Source: Chryseobacterium sp. ERMR1:04 (GTDB lineage Bacteria > Bacteroidota > Bacteroidia > Flavobacteriales > Weeksellaceae). Taken from it: a DNA stretch of 64,000 nt. The position numbers were made by a program, and so were the translations under genes. The stretch's first letter is position 1. Every line of letters begins with the position of its first letter. Shown here one piece after another: positions 56,929 to 64,000 of this stretch. The notes under the pieces were generated by a model. The model was not told the origin of the DNA and made no database searches. It worked only from the letters and a program-made list of their open reading frames with translations. Location of the stretch: NCBI RefSeq assembly GCF_001297705.1, contig NZ_LIRF01000007.1:186001-250000 (forward strand). The letters run 5' to 3'.

Positions 56929-57584
56929 ATGGATGTGATAAATAATCAGTTTATTCTTAATAAGTTTGGGTTTCTGGGTGCTGATTTTTCAAGTGAAATC
57001 CAAAAAAACGCAATTATAACTACGATAAAGGCGAAAACAGAAATTGTTCGGGAAGGGCAAAAAATAAATATGTTCCTTTCTTAATAAAAGGGTCTATAAA
57101 AGTTTTTTCCTTAAATGATGGTAGAGAACTGATTTACTATTACATAAGACCTAATGACAGCTGTTTGATGACTTTTTCATCTATTTTTGGCGATTATGTG
57201 AGCAGGATCTACGCAGTAGCTGAAGAAGAATCAGAAGTTTTGCTGGTGCCCGTTTCTGTGGTGCATGACTGGCTGATTAAATTTCCGGAGATCAACAGAT
57301 TATTTTATAGCGAGTATGATAAACGTTTTTCTGATGTCATGAATATGGTGAATGAAGCGGTTTTTCATAGGTTGGACAGAAGAGTGTTAAGCTATATTAA
57401 ACAACAGATTTCGATTACAGGAAATCATCCGATAAAACTAACCCACCGAGAAATCGCAAGTAATTTAGGAACTTCAAGAGAAGTGGTAAGCAGGGTTTTG
57501 AAGAAAATTGAAAATGAAGGAGAAATCTCTCAGACCAAAGAAGGAATCAAAATACCTGTAAATGAAAATGTTAGTCAAATCTAA
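56929..57584 (+). pseudogene. Crp/Fnr-family regulator, frameshifted in an A-run
   Basis: The N-terminal part of the cyclic-nucleotide-binding-like domain starts MDVINNQFILNKFG and runs to IVREGQ. The frame then ends at 57084. In the +2 frame the domain continues without a break as KYVPFLIKGSIKVF, then YYYIRPNDSCLM, and the winged helix LTHREIASNLGTSREVVSRV to 57584. Adding one A to the A6 run at 57059-57064 restores a complete protein of about 218 residues. The rest shows no decay, so this is a recent mutation, a phase-variable tract or a sequencing error. It probably regulates the operon downstream. Confidence 0.88.
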
Positions 57585-57628
57585 TAAATAATGTTTTAAT
57601 ACTGTGATTGATAAAAACTATTTAGTCG

Positions 57629-57642
57629 GTGACTTTTATCAC
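57629..57642 (+). promoter_or_regulatory. CRP-like palindromic operator GTGA-N6-TCAC
   Basis: GTGACTTTTATCAC is a perfect match to the CRP half-site pattern. Its centre (57635.5) lies about 41-44 bases before the start of transcription expected from the TAAGTTTG box at 57666-57673, the place of a class II activator site. It sits between the Crp/Fnr gene and the DUF5777 operon. Confidence 0.6.
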
Positions 57643-57665
57643 ACACTTTTGAATTCATAACTCTA

Positions 57666-57673
57666 TAAGTTTG
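57666..57673 (+). promoter_or_regulatory. -7 element of the DUF5777 operon
   Basis: TAAGTTTG, an exact TAnnTTTG box 29 bases before the ATG. The spacing to the nearest TTTTG is only 14 bases, so the -33 contact may be replaced by the activator bound at 57629-57642. Confidence 0.5.
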
Positions 57674-57701
57674 TCATATTAATATTTATTAAAAATTTTA
57701 T

Positions 57702-58544
57702 ATGACAAAAACTCTATTATTTTTGTCGATACTTTCATCAAGTCTTGCCTTCTCGCAGGAAGATTTGCTGAAAGATATTGACACTATCAAAACAAACACA
57801 GACACTTCACAGCCTGCTTTCAAAGGCTTACAGATTGTTACTGCACAATCTACCAAACTTACCGCCAAAAATGAATGGTACATGGTGGTGGCCCATCGCT
57901 TTGGAGACATCAGCACAGGTTTTAAAAACTTCTTTGGTCTTGATGAAGCTTCTACCAAACTGGGAGCTATTTATGGGGTTACAGACGGTCTTTCTTTGAG
58001 CTTTTCAAGAGAAACAAACGGGAAAACTTTTGAACTGGGAGCTAAATACAGTCTTTTAAAACAGAACGACAAATTTCCAGTAGATATTGTGGGTTATAAT
58101 GTGGTAGCACTGAATACGTCCCTAGATAAAGACAGTTATCCACACCTTCAGTTCAGCGACAGACTTTCTTATCTTACTCAGGCTTTGATCTCAAGAAGAT
58201 TTAATGATAAACTTTCTTTACAGGTAACGCCTTCTTATGTTCACAAAAATCTTTATGAACCGAAAATTGAAGATAAAAATCAGTTCTTAACAGGGCTGGG
58301 AGGGAGATACAAAATTTCTAAAAGGATTTCTATCAACGCAGAATATTTTGTGAACTTCGATAATCACAGTTTTTATAAAAATCCTTTATCATTGGGGATG
58401 GATATTGAAACTGGCGGACACGTTTTCCAACTTGTATTCAGTAATTCTCAGCTTAATTCAGACATTGGATACCTTACAAACGCAGCCGGAAAATGGGAAA
58501 AAGGACAAATTTTCTTTGGGTTTAACCTTTATAGAGTTTTTTAA
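57702..58544 (+). CDS. DUF5777 family outer-membrane beta-barrel protein
   Basis: A 280-residue protein with a signal peptide (cleavage near LAFSQ). The segments VVAHRFGDISTGFKNFFGLD and the C-terminal IFFGFNLYRVF with alternating hydrophobic residues fit DUF5777, a predicted outer-membrane barrel family. It is the first gene of a five-gene operon with a haem lipoprotein, YceI, an ankyrin protein and a DOMON/T9SS protein. The composition of the operon suggests envelope redox or haem-related work; that is inference. Confidence 0.85.
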   Translation: MTKTLLFLSILSSSLAFSQEDLLKDIDTIKTNTDTSQPAFKGLQIVTAQSTKLTAKNEWYMVVAHRFGDISTGFKNFFGLDEASTKLGAIYGVTDGLSLSFSRETNGKTFELGAKYSLLKQNDKFPVDIVGYNVVALNTSLDKDSYPHLQFSDRLSYLTQALISRRFNDKLSLQVTPSYVHKNLYEPKIEDKNQFLTGLGGRYKISKRISINAEYFVNFDNHSFYKNPLSLGMDIETGGHVFQLVFSNSQLNSDIGYLTNAAGKWEKGQIFFGFNLYRVF

Positions 58545-58545
58545 T

Positions 58546-58896
58546 ATGAAAAAGATACTATACTTACTATCATCAGCGGTTGTATTAATGGCTTGTGAAA
58601 GCAAAACCTATGAAGAAATTTCAGATAACACTCCCATTACAGAGGTTGTAAAATATGAAACAGATGTAAAGCCTATTATTGAAACCAATTGTATTGGATG
58701 TCATTCCCCCGGAGGTCCCGCAGCCAGTAAACCACTAACAAGTTATAATCTGGTAAAGGCGAATATAGACAATATCATAGACAGAATACAACGACCGATA
58801 GGTGCTGCCGGAAGAATGCCTCCAGGTACATCATTATCACAAACCCAGATTAATTTTTTTATTAAATGGAAAGCAGACGGTCTTACAGAAAATTAA
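58546..58896 (+). CDS. Cytochrome c-like haem-binding lipoprotein
   Basis: A 116-residue lipoprotein with a lipobox (VLMAC, Cys at 18) and one haem c motif, NCIGCHSP (CxxCH). A later GRMPPGTS holds the likely axial Met ligand. The rest, QTQINFFIKWKADGL, is typical of small c-type cytochromes in Bacteroidota. It starts 1 base after the DUF5777 stop, so the two are coupled. It is anchored at the outer or inner membrane, facing the periplasm. Confidence 0.85.
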   Translation: MKKILYLLSSAVVLMACESKTYEEISDNTPITEVVKYETDVKPIIETNCIGCHSPGGPAASKPLTSYNLVKANIDNIIDRIQRPIGAAGRMPPGTSLSQTQINFFIKWKADGLTEN

Positions 58897-58912
58897 AACA
58901 AAAAGTTGGAAT

Positions 58913-59524
58913 ATGAAAAATGTAGTATTAATTGTTGCATCGTTGCTGTGTAGTAACCTTGCATGGGCTCAGAAATACAGTTCGAAAACAGGGCAGGTAA
59001 GCTTTGAAGCATCGGTTCCGTTGTTTGAAGATATTAGTGCGAAGGATAATAATAATTTGGTTATTCTGAATGCTGATACGGGGGAGATAGCTTCTGTTTC
59101 TATGGTGAAGAACTATAAATTTACTGTGAAGTTGATGGAAGAGCATTTCAATGAAAATTATGCAGAATCAGCAAAGTATCCTAAAGCAACTTTTACAGGA
59201 AAGCTGGCTAATTTTGATAAAGCTAAACTTACAGCATCACCACAAAAATACTACAGGGAACTTAATTTCATGGGAAACTCAGTAATATACTAGGTTCTCA
59301 TAGACAGCATACAAAAATATACATTACAAGGGAAACTTAATTTTCATGGGGTAGATAAAGCGGTTACTTCATCAGCAACGCTATATGCTAAGGATGGTAA
59401 GATCTATATGCAAGGAGGTTTTGTAGCCAGACCTGCAGATCATAATGTAACCATTCCTAAAATGGTCTCTAAAAAAGTAGCAGAAAATGTGAATGTTAAG
59501 TATGACTATATTCTTTCAAAATAA
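58913..59524 (+). pseudogene. YceI-family protein gene with premature stop
   Basis: YceI proteins are periplasmic lipocalin-like proteins that bind isoprenoid-type lipids. The signal peptide (LAWAQK) and N-terminal domain (TGQVSFEASVPLFEDI, YPKATFTGKLANFDKAKL) are normal. An in-frame TAG at 59291 then interrupts it. The same frame continues with YTLQGKLNFHGVDKAVTSSA and KVAENVNVKYDYIL to 59524. The stop lies in a segment of about 75 bases that looks like an imperfect duplication (59252-59274 resembles 59325-59350). The final TAATG overlaps the start of the ankyrin gene. A truncated 126-residue product might still be made. Confidence 0.8.
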
Positions 59525-60051
59525 TGAAAAAGTTACTCTTAATACTCAATATTTTCTTAGGGTTTTCGCTAGCGCTAGCTCAGGAAAAAGCAAAATCGAT
59601 TTTTGATATTGCGAGAAATGGGACTGTGGCTGAGGTTAAAGAATTGATGAAGAAAGACCCCAACAGCATCAATGAAACCAATGAAAGTGGTTTTTCTCCC
59701 CTTATTTTGGCTTGCTACAGAGGAAACACAGAAGTGGCGAAATTTTTAATGGATCATGTAAAAGATCTTAATTATAAAAGTCAGGAAGGAACAGCATTGG
59801 CCGGACTTTCGGTAAAGTACAATAAAGATTTAGTAACGTATTTATTAAGCAAAAATGCAGATCCTAATATTGCAGATGCTACAGGATCTACACCTCTTTT
59901 CTGGGCAGTAAAATTTGGTAATAAAGAATTAATAGAATTATTGGTAAAATATAAAGCCGATAAATCTAAAAAAGATTCAATGGGAATGACTCCTTTTGAA
60001 TATGCTTTACAAACAAACAACAAAGAAATCATTAACCTCTTAAAAAATTAA
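59524..60051 (+). CDS. Exported ankyrin-repeat protein
   Basis: A 175-residue protein with a signal peptide (cleavage near LALAQE) followed by about four ankyrin repeats: GFSPLILACYRGNTEVAKFL, a degenerate repeat, GSTPLFWAVKFGNKELIELL and GMTPFEYALQTNNKEIINLL. Such repeats bind protein partners, here in the periplasm. The start overlaps the YceI stop (TAATG) and the next gene starts 3 bases after its stop. Confidence 0.87.
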   Translation: MKKLLLILNIFLGFSLALAQEKAKSIFDIARNGTVAEVKELMKKDPNSINETNESGFSPLILACYRGNTEVAKFLMDHVKDLNYKSQEGTALAGLSVKYNKDLVTYLLSKNADPNIADATGSTPLFWAVKFGNKELIELLVKYKADKSKKDSMGMTPFEYALQTNNKEIINLLKN

Positions 60052-60054
60052 TAT

Positions 60055-60813
60055 ATGAAAAAAGTTTTACTCACACTAAGTTTAGCTCTTGCAAGCACTG
60101 TAGGAGCACAGTTTTCCTCTGGTACCGTAAGTTTGGGGTCCACTGGGATGACGGTAAAGTTGGATACTTCTTCAACCTTAGCAACGATAACACTTACGGG
60201 TGCTGATACTTCCTATTTAGGAATTGGCTTCGGAAATGTAGGCTCAGGAATGTCAGCCGGAGCAGACGGATTTATCTATAATTCTACCACCAACAGAGAT
60301 TATACTTTTGGAGGAATTGGAGTAACGCCTACAGCAGATGCAGCCCAAGACTGGACTCAAACTTCAAATACCACTGCAGGAGGAATAAGAACTGTAGTTG
60401 CCACAAGATCTTTATCAGGAGGAGCGGGAGATACGGCTATCGCAAACGCTGCAGGAAGTGTGAATATCTTTTTTGCTAAAGGACCCGGAACTGCTTTATC
60501 AAGTGGTTATCATGGAGGAGGAAATAGAGGATATGCTACACTAAGCATGACGGGAACATTAGGAACTAATGATCTGTTAGCTGAAAATAAAAAAGTTGTT
60601 CTCTATCCAAATCCTGCAAAAGAAACCGTGAATTTCAAAAATGCTGATAAAATAAAATCTATTGATATCTATGAAGCAACAGGAAGAAAGGTAAAATCTT
60701 TGCAGATAAACGGAGAAAATATCAATGTTTCTGATCTGCAATCCGGAAGCTATTATTTTGAAGTTAAATTAAAAGATGGAAGTGTATCTTACCAGAAATT
60801 AATTAAAGAATAA
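60055..60813 (+). CDS. DOMON-like protein with T9SS C-terminal sorting domain
   Basis: A 252-residue secreted protein. After a signal peptide (VGAQ) comes a DOMON-like beta-sandwich (about 25-165), with YLGIGFGNVGSGMSAGADGF and WTQTSNTTAGGIRTVVATRS; DOMON domains bind haem or sugar. The C-terminal type A sorting domain (about 175-252) starts VVLYPNPAKETVNF and ends GSYYFEVKLKDGSVSYQKLI, directing export by the type IX system. It closes the operon, next to a haem lipoprotein gene, so haem binding is plausible. Confidence 0.85.
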   Translation: MKKVLLTLSLALASTVGAQFSSGTVSLGSTGMTVKLDTSSTLATITLTGADTSYLGIGFGNVGSGMSAGADGFIYNSTTNRDYTFGGIGVTPTADAAQDWTQTSNTTAGGIRTVVATRSLSGGAGDTAIANAAGSVNIFFAKGPGTALSSGYHGGGNRGYATLSMTGTLGTNDLLAENKKVVLYPNPAKETVNFKNADKIKSIDIYEATGRKVKSLQINGENINVSDLQSGSYYFEVKLKDGSVSYQKLIKE

Positions 60814-60838
60814 GTAAAAAAAGCATAATGTTTTTTGA

Positions 60839-60865
60839 ATACCTCTAGATTTTAGAGGTATTTTT
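60839..60865 (+). terminator. Terminator of the DUF5777 operon
   Basis: ATACCTCTA (60839-60847) pairs with TAGAGGTAT (60853-60861), followed by T5. Confidence 0.8.
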
Positions 60866-60937
60866 ATTGGGTAAAAATTGAAATACGATTGATATATTTT
60901 CTTGTCAATCGTATTTCTGATTCATAAAATAATATAC

Positions 60938-61792
60938 ATGGAATGTAAAAACCTTGAAAGTATTGATCTAGAGGAACTTTTATCAGTATTTAATACTTCA
61001 TTTTCTGATTATCTGATCCCTTTTCATTTAACCTTAGAGCAGCTCAAATCAAAAATAGAAACTGAAAAAATAGAGATGAGCCTTTCGGTGGGAGGCTTCG
61101 AAGCAGGGCAGCTGGTCAGTTTTATCCTTCATGCTGAAAAAATAGAGAACGGAAAACGGATGGTATATAATGCCGGAACAGGAGTCGTTCAGGAGTATCG
61201 CGGGCAAAGATTAGTGAGAAGAATGTATGATCATATTCTTCCGGTGCTAAAAGATAGAAAGACGGATGTTCTGATGCTTGAAGTTCTTGAAGAAAATAAG
61301 ATTGCCATCAGAGCGTATACCAATTTAGGATTTACTATTTCCCGAAAATTACTTTGCTTCAAAGGAAATATTGAGTCTTCAGAAAAGGATGCTGGTGTTC
61401 TTGTAATGGAAATTGAAAATATTGAATGGGATACATTCAAATCTTTCTGGGATATCGAACCCTCATGGCAAAATTCTGTTATTGTGCTGGAACAGATGCG
61501 TAAAGGTTGTCTAATTCTTGGTGCTTATCAGGCAGATGGATTGGTGGGATATGCTATTTATAATCCTACAACCAAAAAGATACATCAAATAGCTGTTGAT
61601 CAAAACTATAGAAGAAAGGGCATTGCTACCAAGCTTTTTGAGGTAATAAACCAGAAGGTTGAAGGGCAACCCATATCCATCAATAATGTAGATGATTCTT
61701 CTGAAAGTAGCCATGCCTTTCTAACCAAAATAGGCCTTGAAAACTGGATATCACAATTTGAGATGGTGCATCACCTCCAGCCTTTGGTATAA
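60938..61792 (+). CDS. GNAT N-acetyltransferase with two GNAT-like domains
   Basis: A 284-residue protein. The first GNAT-like domain (about 1-150) has the acetyl-CoA loop VVQEYRGQRLVRRMYD and the later AIRAYTNLGF. The second (about 175-284) has IAVDQNYRRKGIATKLFEVI, the better preserved Q/RxxGxG/A loop. The enzyme moves acetyl from acetyl-CoA to an unknown amine. I use the ATG at 60938 because the TTG at 60902 adds a hydrophobic stub foreign to the family. It is a single gene between terminators. Confidence 0.85.
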   Translation: MECKNLESIDLEELLSVFNTSFSDYLIPFHLTLEQLKSKIETEKIEMSLSVGGFEAGQLVSFILHAEKIENGKRMVYNAGTGVVQEYRGQRLVRRMYDHILPVLKDRKTDVLMLEVLEENKIAIRAYTNLGFTISRKLLCFKGNIESSEKDAGVLVMEIENIEWDTFKSFWDIEPSWQNSVIVLEQMRKGCLILGAYQADGLVGYAIYNPTTKKIHQIAVDQNYRRKGIATKLFEVINQKVEGQPISINNVDDSSESSHAFLTKIGLENWISQFEMVHHLQPLV

Positions 61793-62217
61793 AATTGATT
61801 ATTGTAGCAAGCCTTTGATAATCATTACGGTAACGCTCAATTTATAATTTTCTAAGATTAAATAAAAATTTGCAATGCTTCTGGACACTCATTTTAGTGT
61901 GCAGAACTTGTTGTGTTATAATAGTTCTAATCAAACTCTAATGTTAGCTTAACCGAATTCTAATCCTATTTGAATTTGGCTTTAATGTAAAGCAAATAAC
62001 TTTGAGTTTATAAGGATAATCTATTAATTTAAAATCAAATGATGAAATGACATCGTTCATTTGACAACAATTATTAATTACTCTTCATCTATTGAGAGAT
62101 TCACCAGACAATAATATCCCCAATTTGGGTAGGATTATATTTAAATTCTGGAGGTGTATGTAGCCATGCATTCAGCAATATAGTATCAGAAAAAAATAAT
62201 TTTAGTTATATTAAATT
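61793..62217. other. Intergenic region before the HisA-like gene
   Basis: About 425 AT-rich bases. I see no terminator hairpin with a T-run, no RNA gene and no good promoter pair. An ATG-containing stretch near 62039-62060 does not open a credible frame. Confidence 0.4.
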
Positions 62218-63009
62218 ATGAAATTTAGACCCTGTATTAATGTATTTAGAGGGAAGGTTGTTCACACCATAGAAACTTCTCTACGTGGAGGAAAAGAAAA
62301 AGCCTTTATAAAACATTTTGAAAGTGAATATACGGCTGCCGATTATGCGAGATTATTCAAACATGATAAGTTGAAAAATGCACATATTCTCTCTTTAGGA
62401 TCAGGCAATGATGAGGTAATATTAAAAGCATTAGGAATGCTTAATGATGGAATGAAATATGGAGGAGGGGTTACCGCCGAAAATGCCGCTGTTTATCTGG
62501 ATGCTGGCGCTAGCCACATTATCGTTAGTTCCCATGTTTTTAATGGCAGGGGGATTAATTTTGCGAATCTTAAGTCGTTGGTGAAAAAGGTGGGTAAAGA
62601 TAAGGTCGTGCTTGATATAAGCTATAGAAAAAAAGGTAAGGATTACCATATGGTCACTCATACTTGGGGCGAACCTGTATCTGTAAAAATAGACCAGGCC
62701 TCTCTTTTAAATTTAGCGACTTATTGTGATGAAATAATTGTTCATCGATTCAGGTCCGAGAAATGTGGTAACAAATTGGAATTTGATCTGATCAAAATAT
62801 TGGGGGAAGATCTTCCCGTAAAAATGATATATGCAGATGAGATTAGCTCCATTTCCGATCTTAATATCATTAAAGATTTAGGCAACGGAAGAATTGATTT
62901 TTGTATTGGTACAGACATGAGTATCTATGGAGGGCCTATTTCGTATCAAGAGCTAACAGAATGGAATCAAAATAATGAAGAGTTGAATATAAATTCAATT
63001 GAAGTATAG
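62218..63009 (+). CDS. HIS6-type HisA-like barrel protein, probably diverged in function
   Basis: A 263-residue TIM-barrel protein. It aligns by eye with the eukaryotic-type phosphoribosylformimino-AICAR-P isomerase (yeast HIS6) rather than bacterial HisA: KFRPCINVFRGKVV, YGGGVTAENAAVYLDAGA, DKVVLDISYRKKG, GRIDFCIGTDMSIYGG. However, the first catalytic Asp is replaced by Asn8 (CIN for CID). The phosphate-binding Gly-Gly of YAGG reads YADE, and the other phosphate loop is also changed. The second catalytic Asp (VVLD) remains. There are no other his genes beside it. The fold is clear; isomerase activity is doubtful. Confidence 0.7.
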   Translation: MKFRPCINVFRGKVVHTIETSLRGGKEKAFIKHFESEYTAADYARLFKHDKLKNAHILSLGSGNDEVILKALGMLNDGMKYGGGVTAENAAVYLDAGASHIIVSSHVFNGRGINFANLKSLVKKVGKDKVVLDISYRKKGKDYHMVTHTWGEPVSVKIDQASLLNLATYCDEIIVHRFRSEKCGNKLEFDLIKILGEDLPVKMIYADEISSISDLNIIKDLGNGRIDFCIGTDMSIYGGPISYQELTEWNQNNEELNINSIEV

Positions 63010-63114
63010 GATAAAAAAGAGGTTGAATTTATTAAATGACGAATTATTTTTATGGGCGAATAGCTTTTAATGTTTTTTTAACTCAGGAAACTTTTCTGTA
63101 AGAAGTACAGGCTG

Positions 63115-63122
63115 TAACTTTG
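63115..63122 (+). promoter_or_regulatory. -7 element of the phosphodiesterase gene
   Basis: TAACTTTG, an exact TAnnTTTG box 15 bases before the ATG at 63138. The -33 region is T-rich (TTTTCTG) without an exact TTG. Confidence 0.5.
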
Positions 63123-63137
63123 CTAAAAATTTTTATA

Positions 63138-64000
63138 ATGAAGCGAGGATTACATTTTTTAATGCTTTTGATGTCATTAACGGTGGTTGCTCAAAAAGCG
63201 CCTGTTGATACTGCTCAAATCGTTATTCCTAATAGGTATAATACAGTTGAAGCACAAACAAAACCATATGTGATTATGATCTCTACAGACGGTTTTCGAT
63301 ATGATTATGCTAAAAAGTATAATGCTGAAAATCTTTTAAAATATTCAAATGAAGGCGTTCAGGCAAAGGCAATGATCCCGAGTTATCCGAGCATTACTTT
63401 TCCGAATCACTGGAGTTTGATTACCGGATTATATCCTGCTCACCACGGCTTGGTAGATAACTTTTTTTACGATTATAAAAGAAAGGAATCGTATGCCATG
63501 AGCGATAAGAAAAATGCAGAAGACGGAAGTTGGTATGGTGGAACGCCGCTTTGGGGATTGGCTGAAAAACAGGGAATGATCTCAGCTTCTTTAATGTGGG
63601 TTGGGTCTGCAAGTGATGCAGGAGGAAAAAGACCGACTTATTATTATCCGTATCACGAAAAATTTACGCCTTCTGAAAAAGTGGAAAAAGTGGTTAATTG
63701 GTTAAAATTACCGATGGATAAAAGGCCACATTTTATTTCATTATACTTTCCTGAAGTGGATGGAAGCGGACATCACTTTGGACCAGAAGCTAAAGAAACG
63801 GAAGATGCTGTGCATTTAATTGATAAAGCCATTGGGGAATTGGTTCAAAAGGTTAATGATTTAGGGTTGAAAAACGTCAACTTCGTCTTTGTTTCAGATC
63901 ATGGAATGATTAAAGTAGATGGAGGAACGCCACTTGAAATTCCTGCGTTACTTTTTGATAAAAATAGATTTGACTTTTATAATTCTCAAACCTTATTGAG
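63138..64000 (+). CDS. Alkaline-phosphatase-fold nucleotide pyrophosphatase/phosphodiesterase (3' end outside window)
   Basis: The first 287 codons of an exported enzyme. The signal peptide ends near VVAQK. The fold is that of the ENPP family: metal-binding Asp in MISTDGFRYDY, nucleophile Thr in YPSITFPNHWSLITGLYP, then YFPEVDGSGHHFGP and FVSDHGM with further zinc ligands. Family members split phosphodiester or pyrophosphate bonds of nucleotides or lipids in the periplasm. The frame is open to the window end, so about a third is missing. The substrate is unknown. Confidence 0.9.
   Translation, partial: MKRGLHFLMLLMSLTVVAQKAPVDTAQIVIPNRYNTVEAQTKPYVIMISTDGFRYDYAKKYNAENLLKYSNEGVQAKAMIPSYPSITFPNHWSLITGLYPAHHGLVDNFFYDYKRKESYAMSDKKNAEDGSWYGGTPLWGLAEKQGMISASLMWVGSASDAGGKRPTYYYPYHEKFTPSEKVEKVVNWLKLPMDKRPHFISLYFPEVDGSGHHFGPEAKETEDAVHLIDKAIGELVQKVNDLGLKNVNFVFVSDHGMIKVDGGTPLEIPALLFDKNRFDFYNSQTLL

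Noticed and set aside
1..64000. CRISPR array
   Set aside because: No set of regularly spaced direct repeats was seen; the only close repeats are the tRNA block and a two-copy 15-base tandem.

Overview
The window is AT-rich chromosomal DNA from a member of the Bacteroidota, most likely class Flavobacteriia and probably a Chryseobacterium-like member of the Weeksellaceae. The support is: many promoters of the Bacteroidota type (TTG, 19-20 bases, TAnnTTTG); a GLPGLI-family protein; a type IX secretion (T9SS) sorting domain; an IPExxxVDY-like gene beside pyruvate kinase; and the order rpsU-xerC-hpf-tRNAs, tuf-tRNA-Trp-secE-nusG, rplKAJL, rpoBC. The genus is an inference; the class is fairly secure.

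Layout. 1-5069: the end of an aldehyde dehydrogenase gene, then a minus-strand operon acpP-fabF-rnc-(IPExxxVDY-like)-pyk. 5483-9703: an SDR oxidoreductase with an AraC-type regulator, a GT14-like glycosyltransferase and a GLPGLI protein. 9768-18059: an accessory island ending against the 3' end of the tmRNA gene. It holds an IS5-type transposase remnant, a ruined TIR-like (CAP12/PycTIR-type) gene that no intact reading frame reveals, a 369-residue unknown, a DUF6236-like protein, a DUF4238 protein and, divergently, a Gabija-type pair (OLD/TOPRIM ATPase-nuclease plus UvrD-like helicase).

18134-21423: tmRNA, rpsU, xerC, hpf and seven tRNAs in which the Thr-Tyr-Gly block is tandemly duplicated. 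21753-33807: nicotinamidase, a beta-helix protein, a two-component system leading into a heavy-metal RND efflux operon with an extra porin-like gene, and a two-copy DUF4394 lipoprotein. 34140-56703: translation and transcription genes (tuf, tRNA-Trp, secE, nusG, rplKAJL, rpoB, rpoC, DUF3467), interrupted twice. Four secreted-protein genes lie between nusG and rplK. An accessory module (decayed serine recombinase, a 1042-residue metallophosphoesterase-NTPase fusion and a tail-anchored 236-residue protein) lies between rplL and rpoB. 56929-60813: a Crp/Fnr gene with a one-base frameshift, a CRP-like operator, and an operon of a beta-barrel protein, a haem lipoprotein, a broken YceI gene, an ankyrin protein and a DOMON/T9SS protein. 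60938-64000: a GNAT protein, a diverged HIS6-type HisA-like barrel protein and the start of a nucleotide pyrophosphatase/phosphodiesterase.

The most promising candidate for an undescribed system is the rplL-rpoB insertion (42839-47605). Its large protein couples a calcineurin-like phosphoesterase to a P-loop NTPase, an effector-plus-switch layout seen in defence proteins, and it sits beside a recombinase remnant and a membrane-anchored partner. The Gabija/TIR/DUF4238 island is a second defence locus in the same window. All functional statements rest on motifs read by eye; no database search was run.
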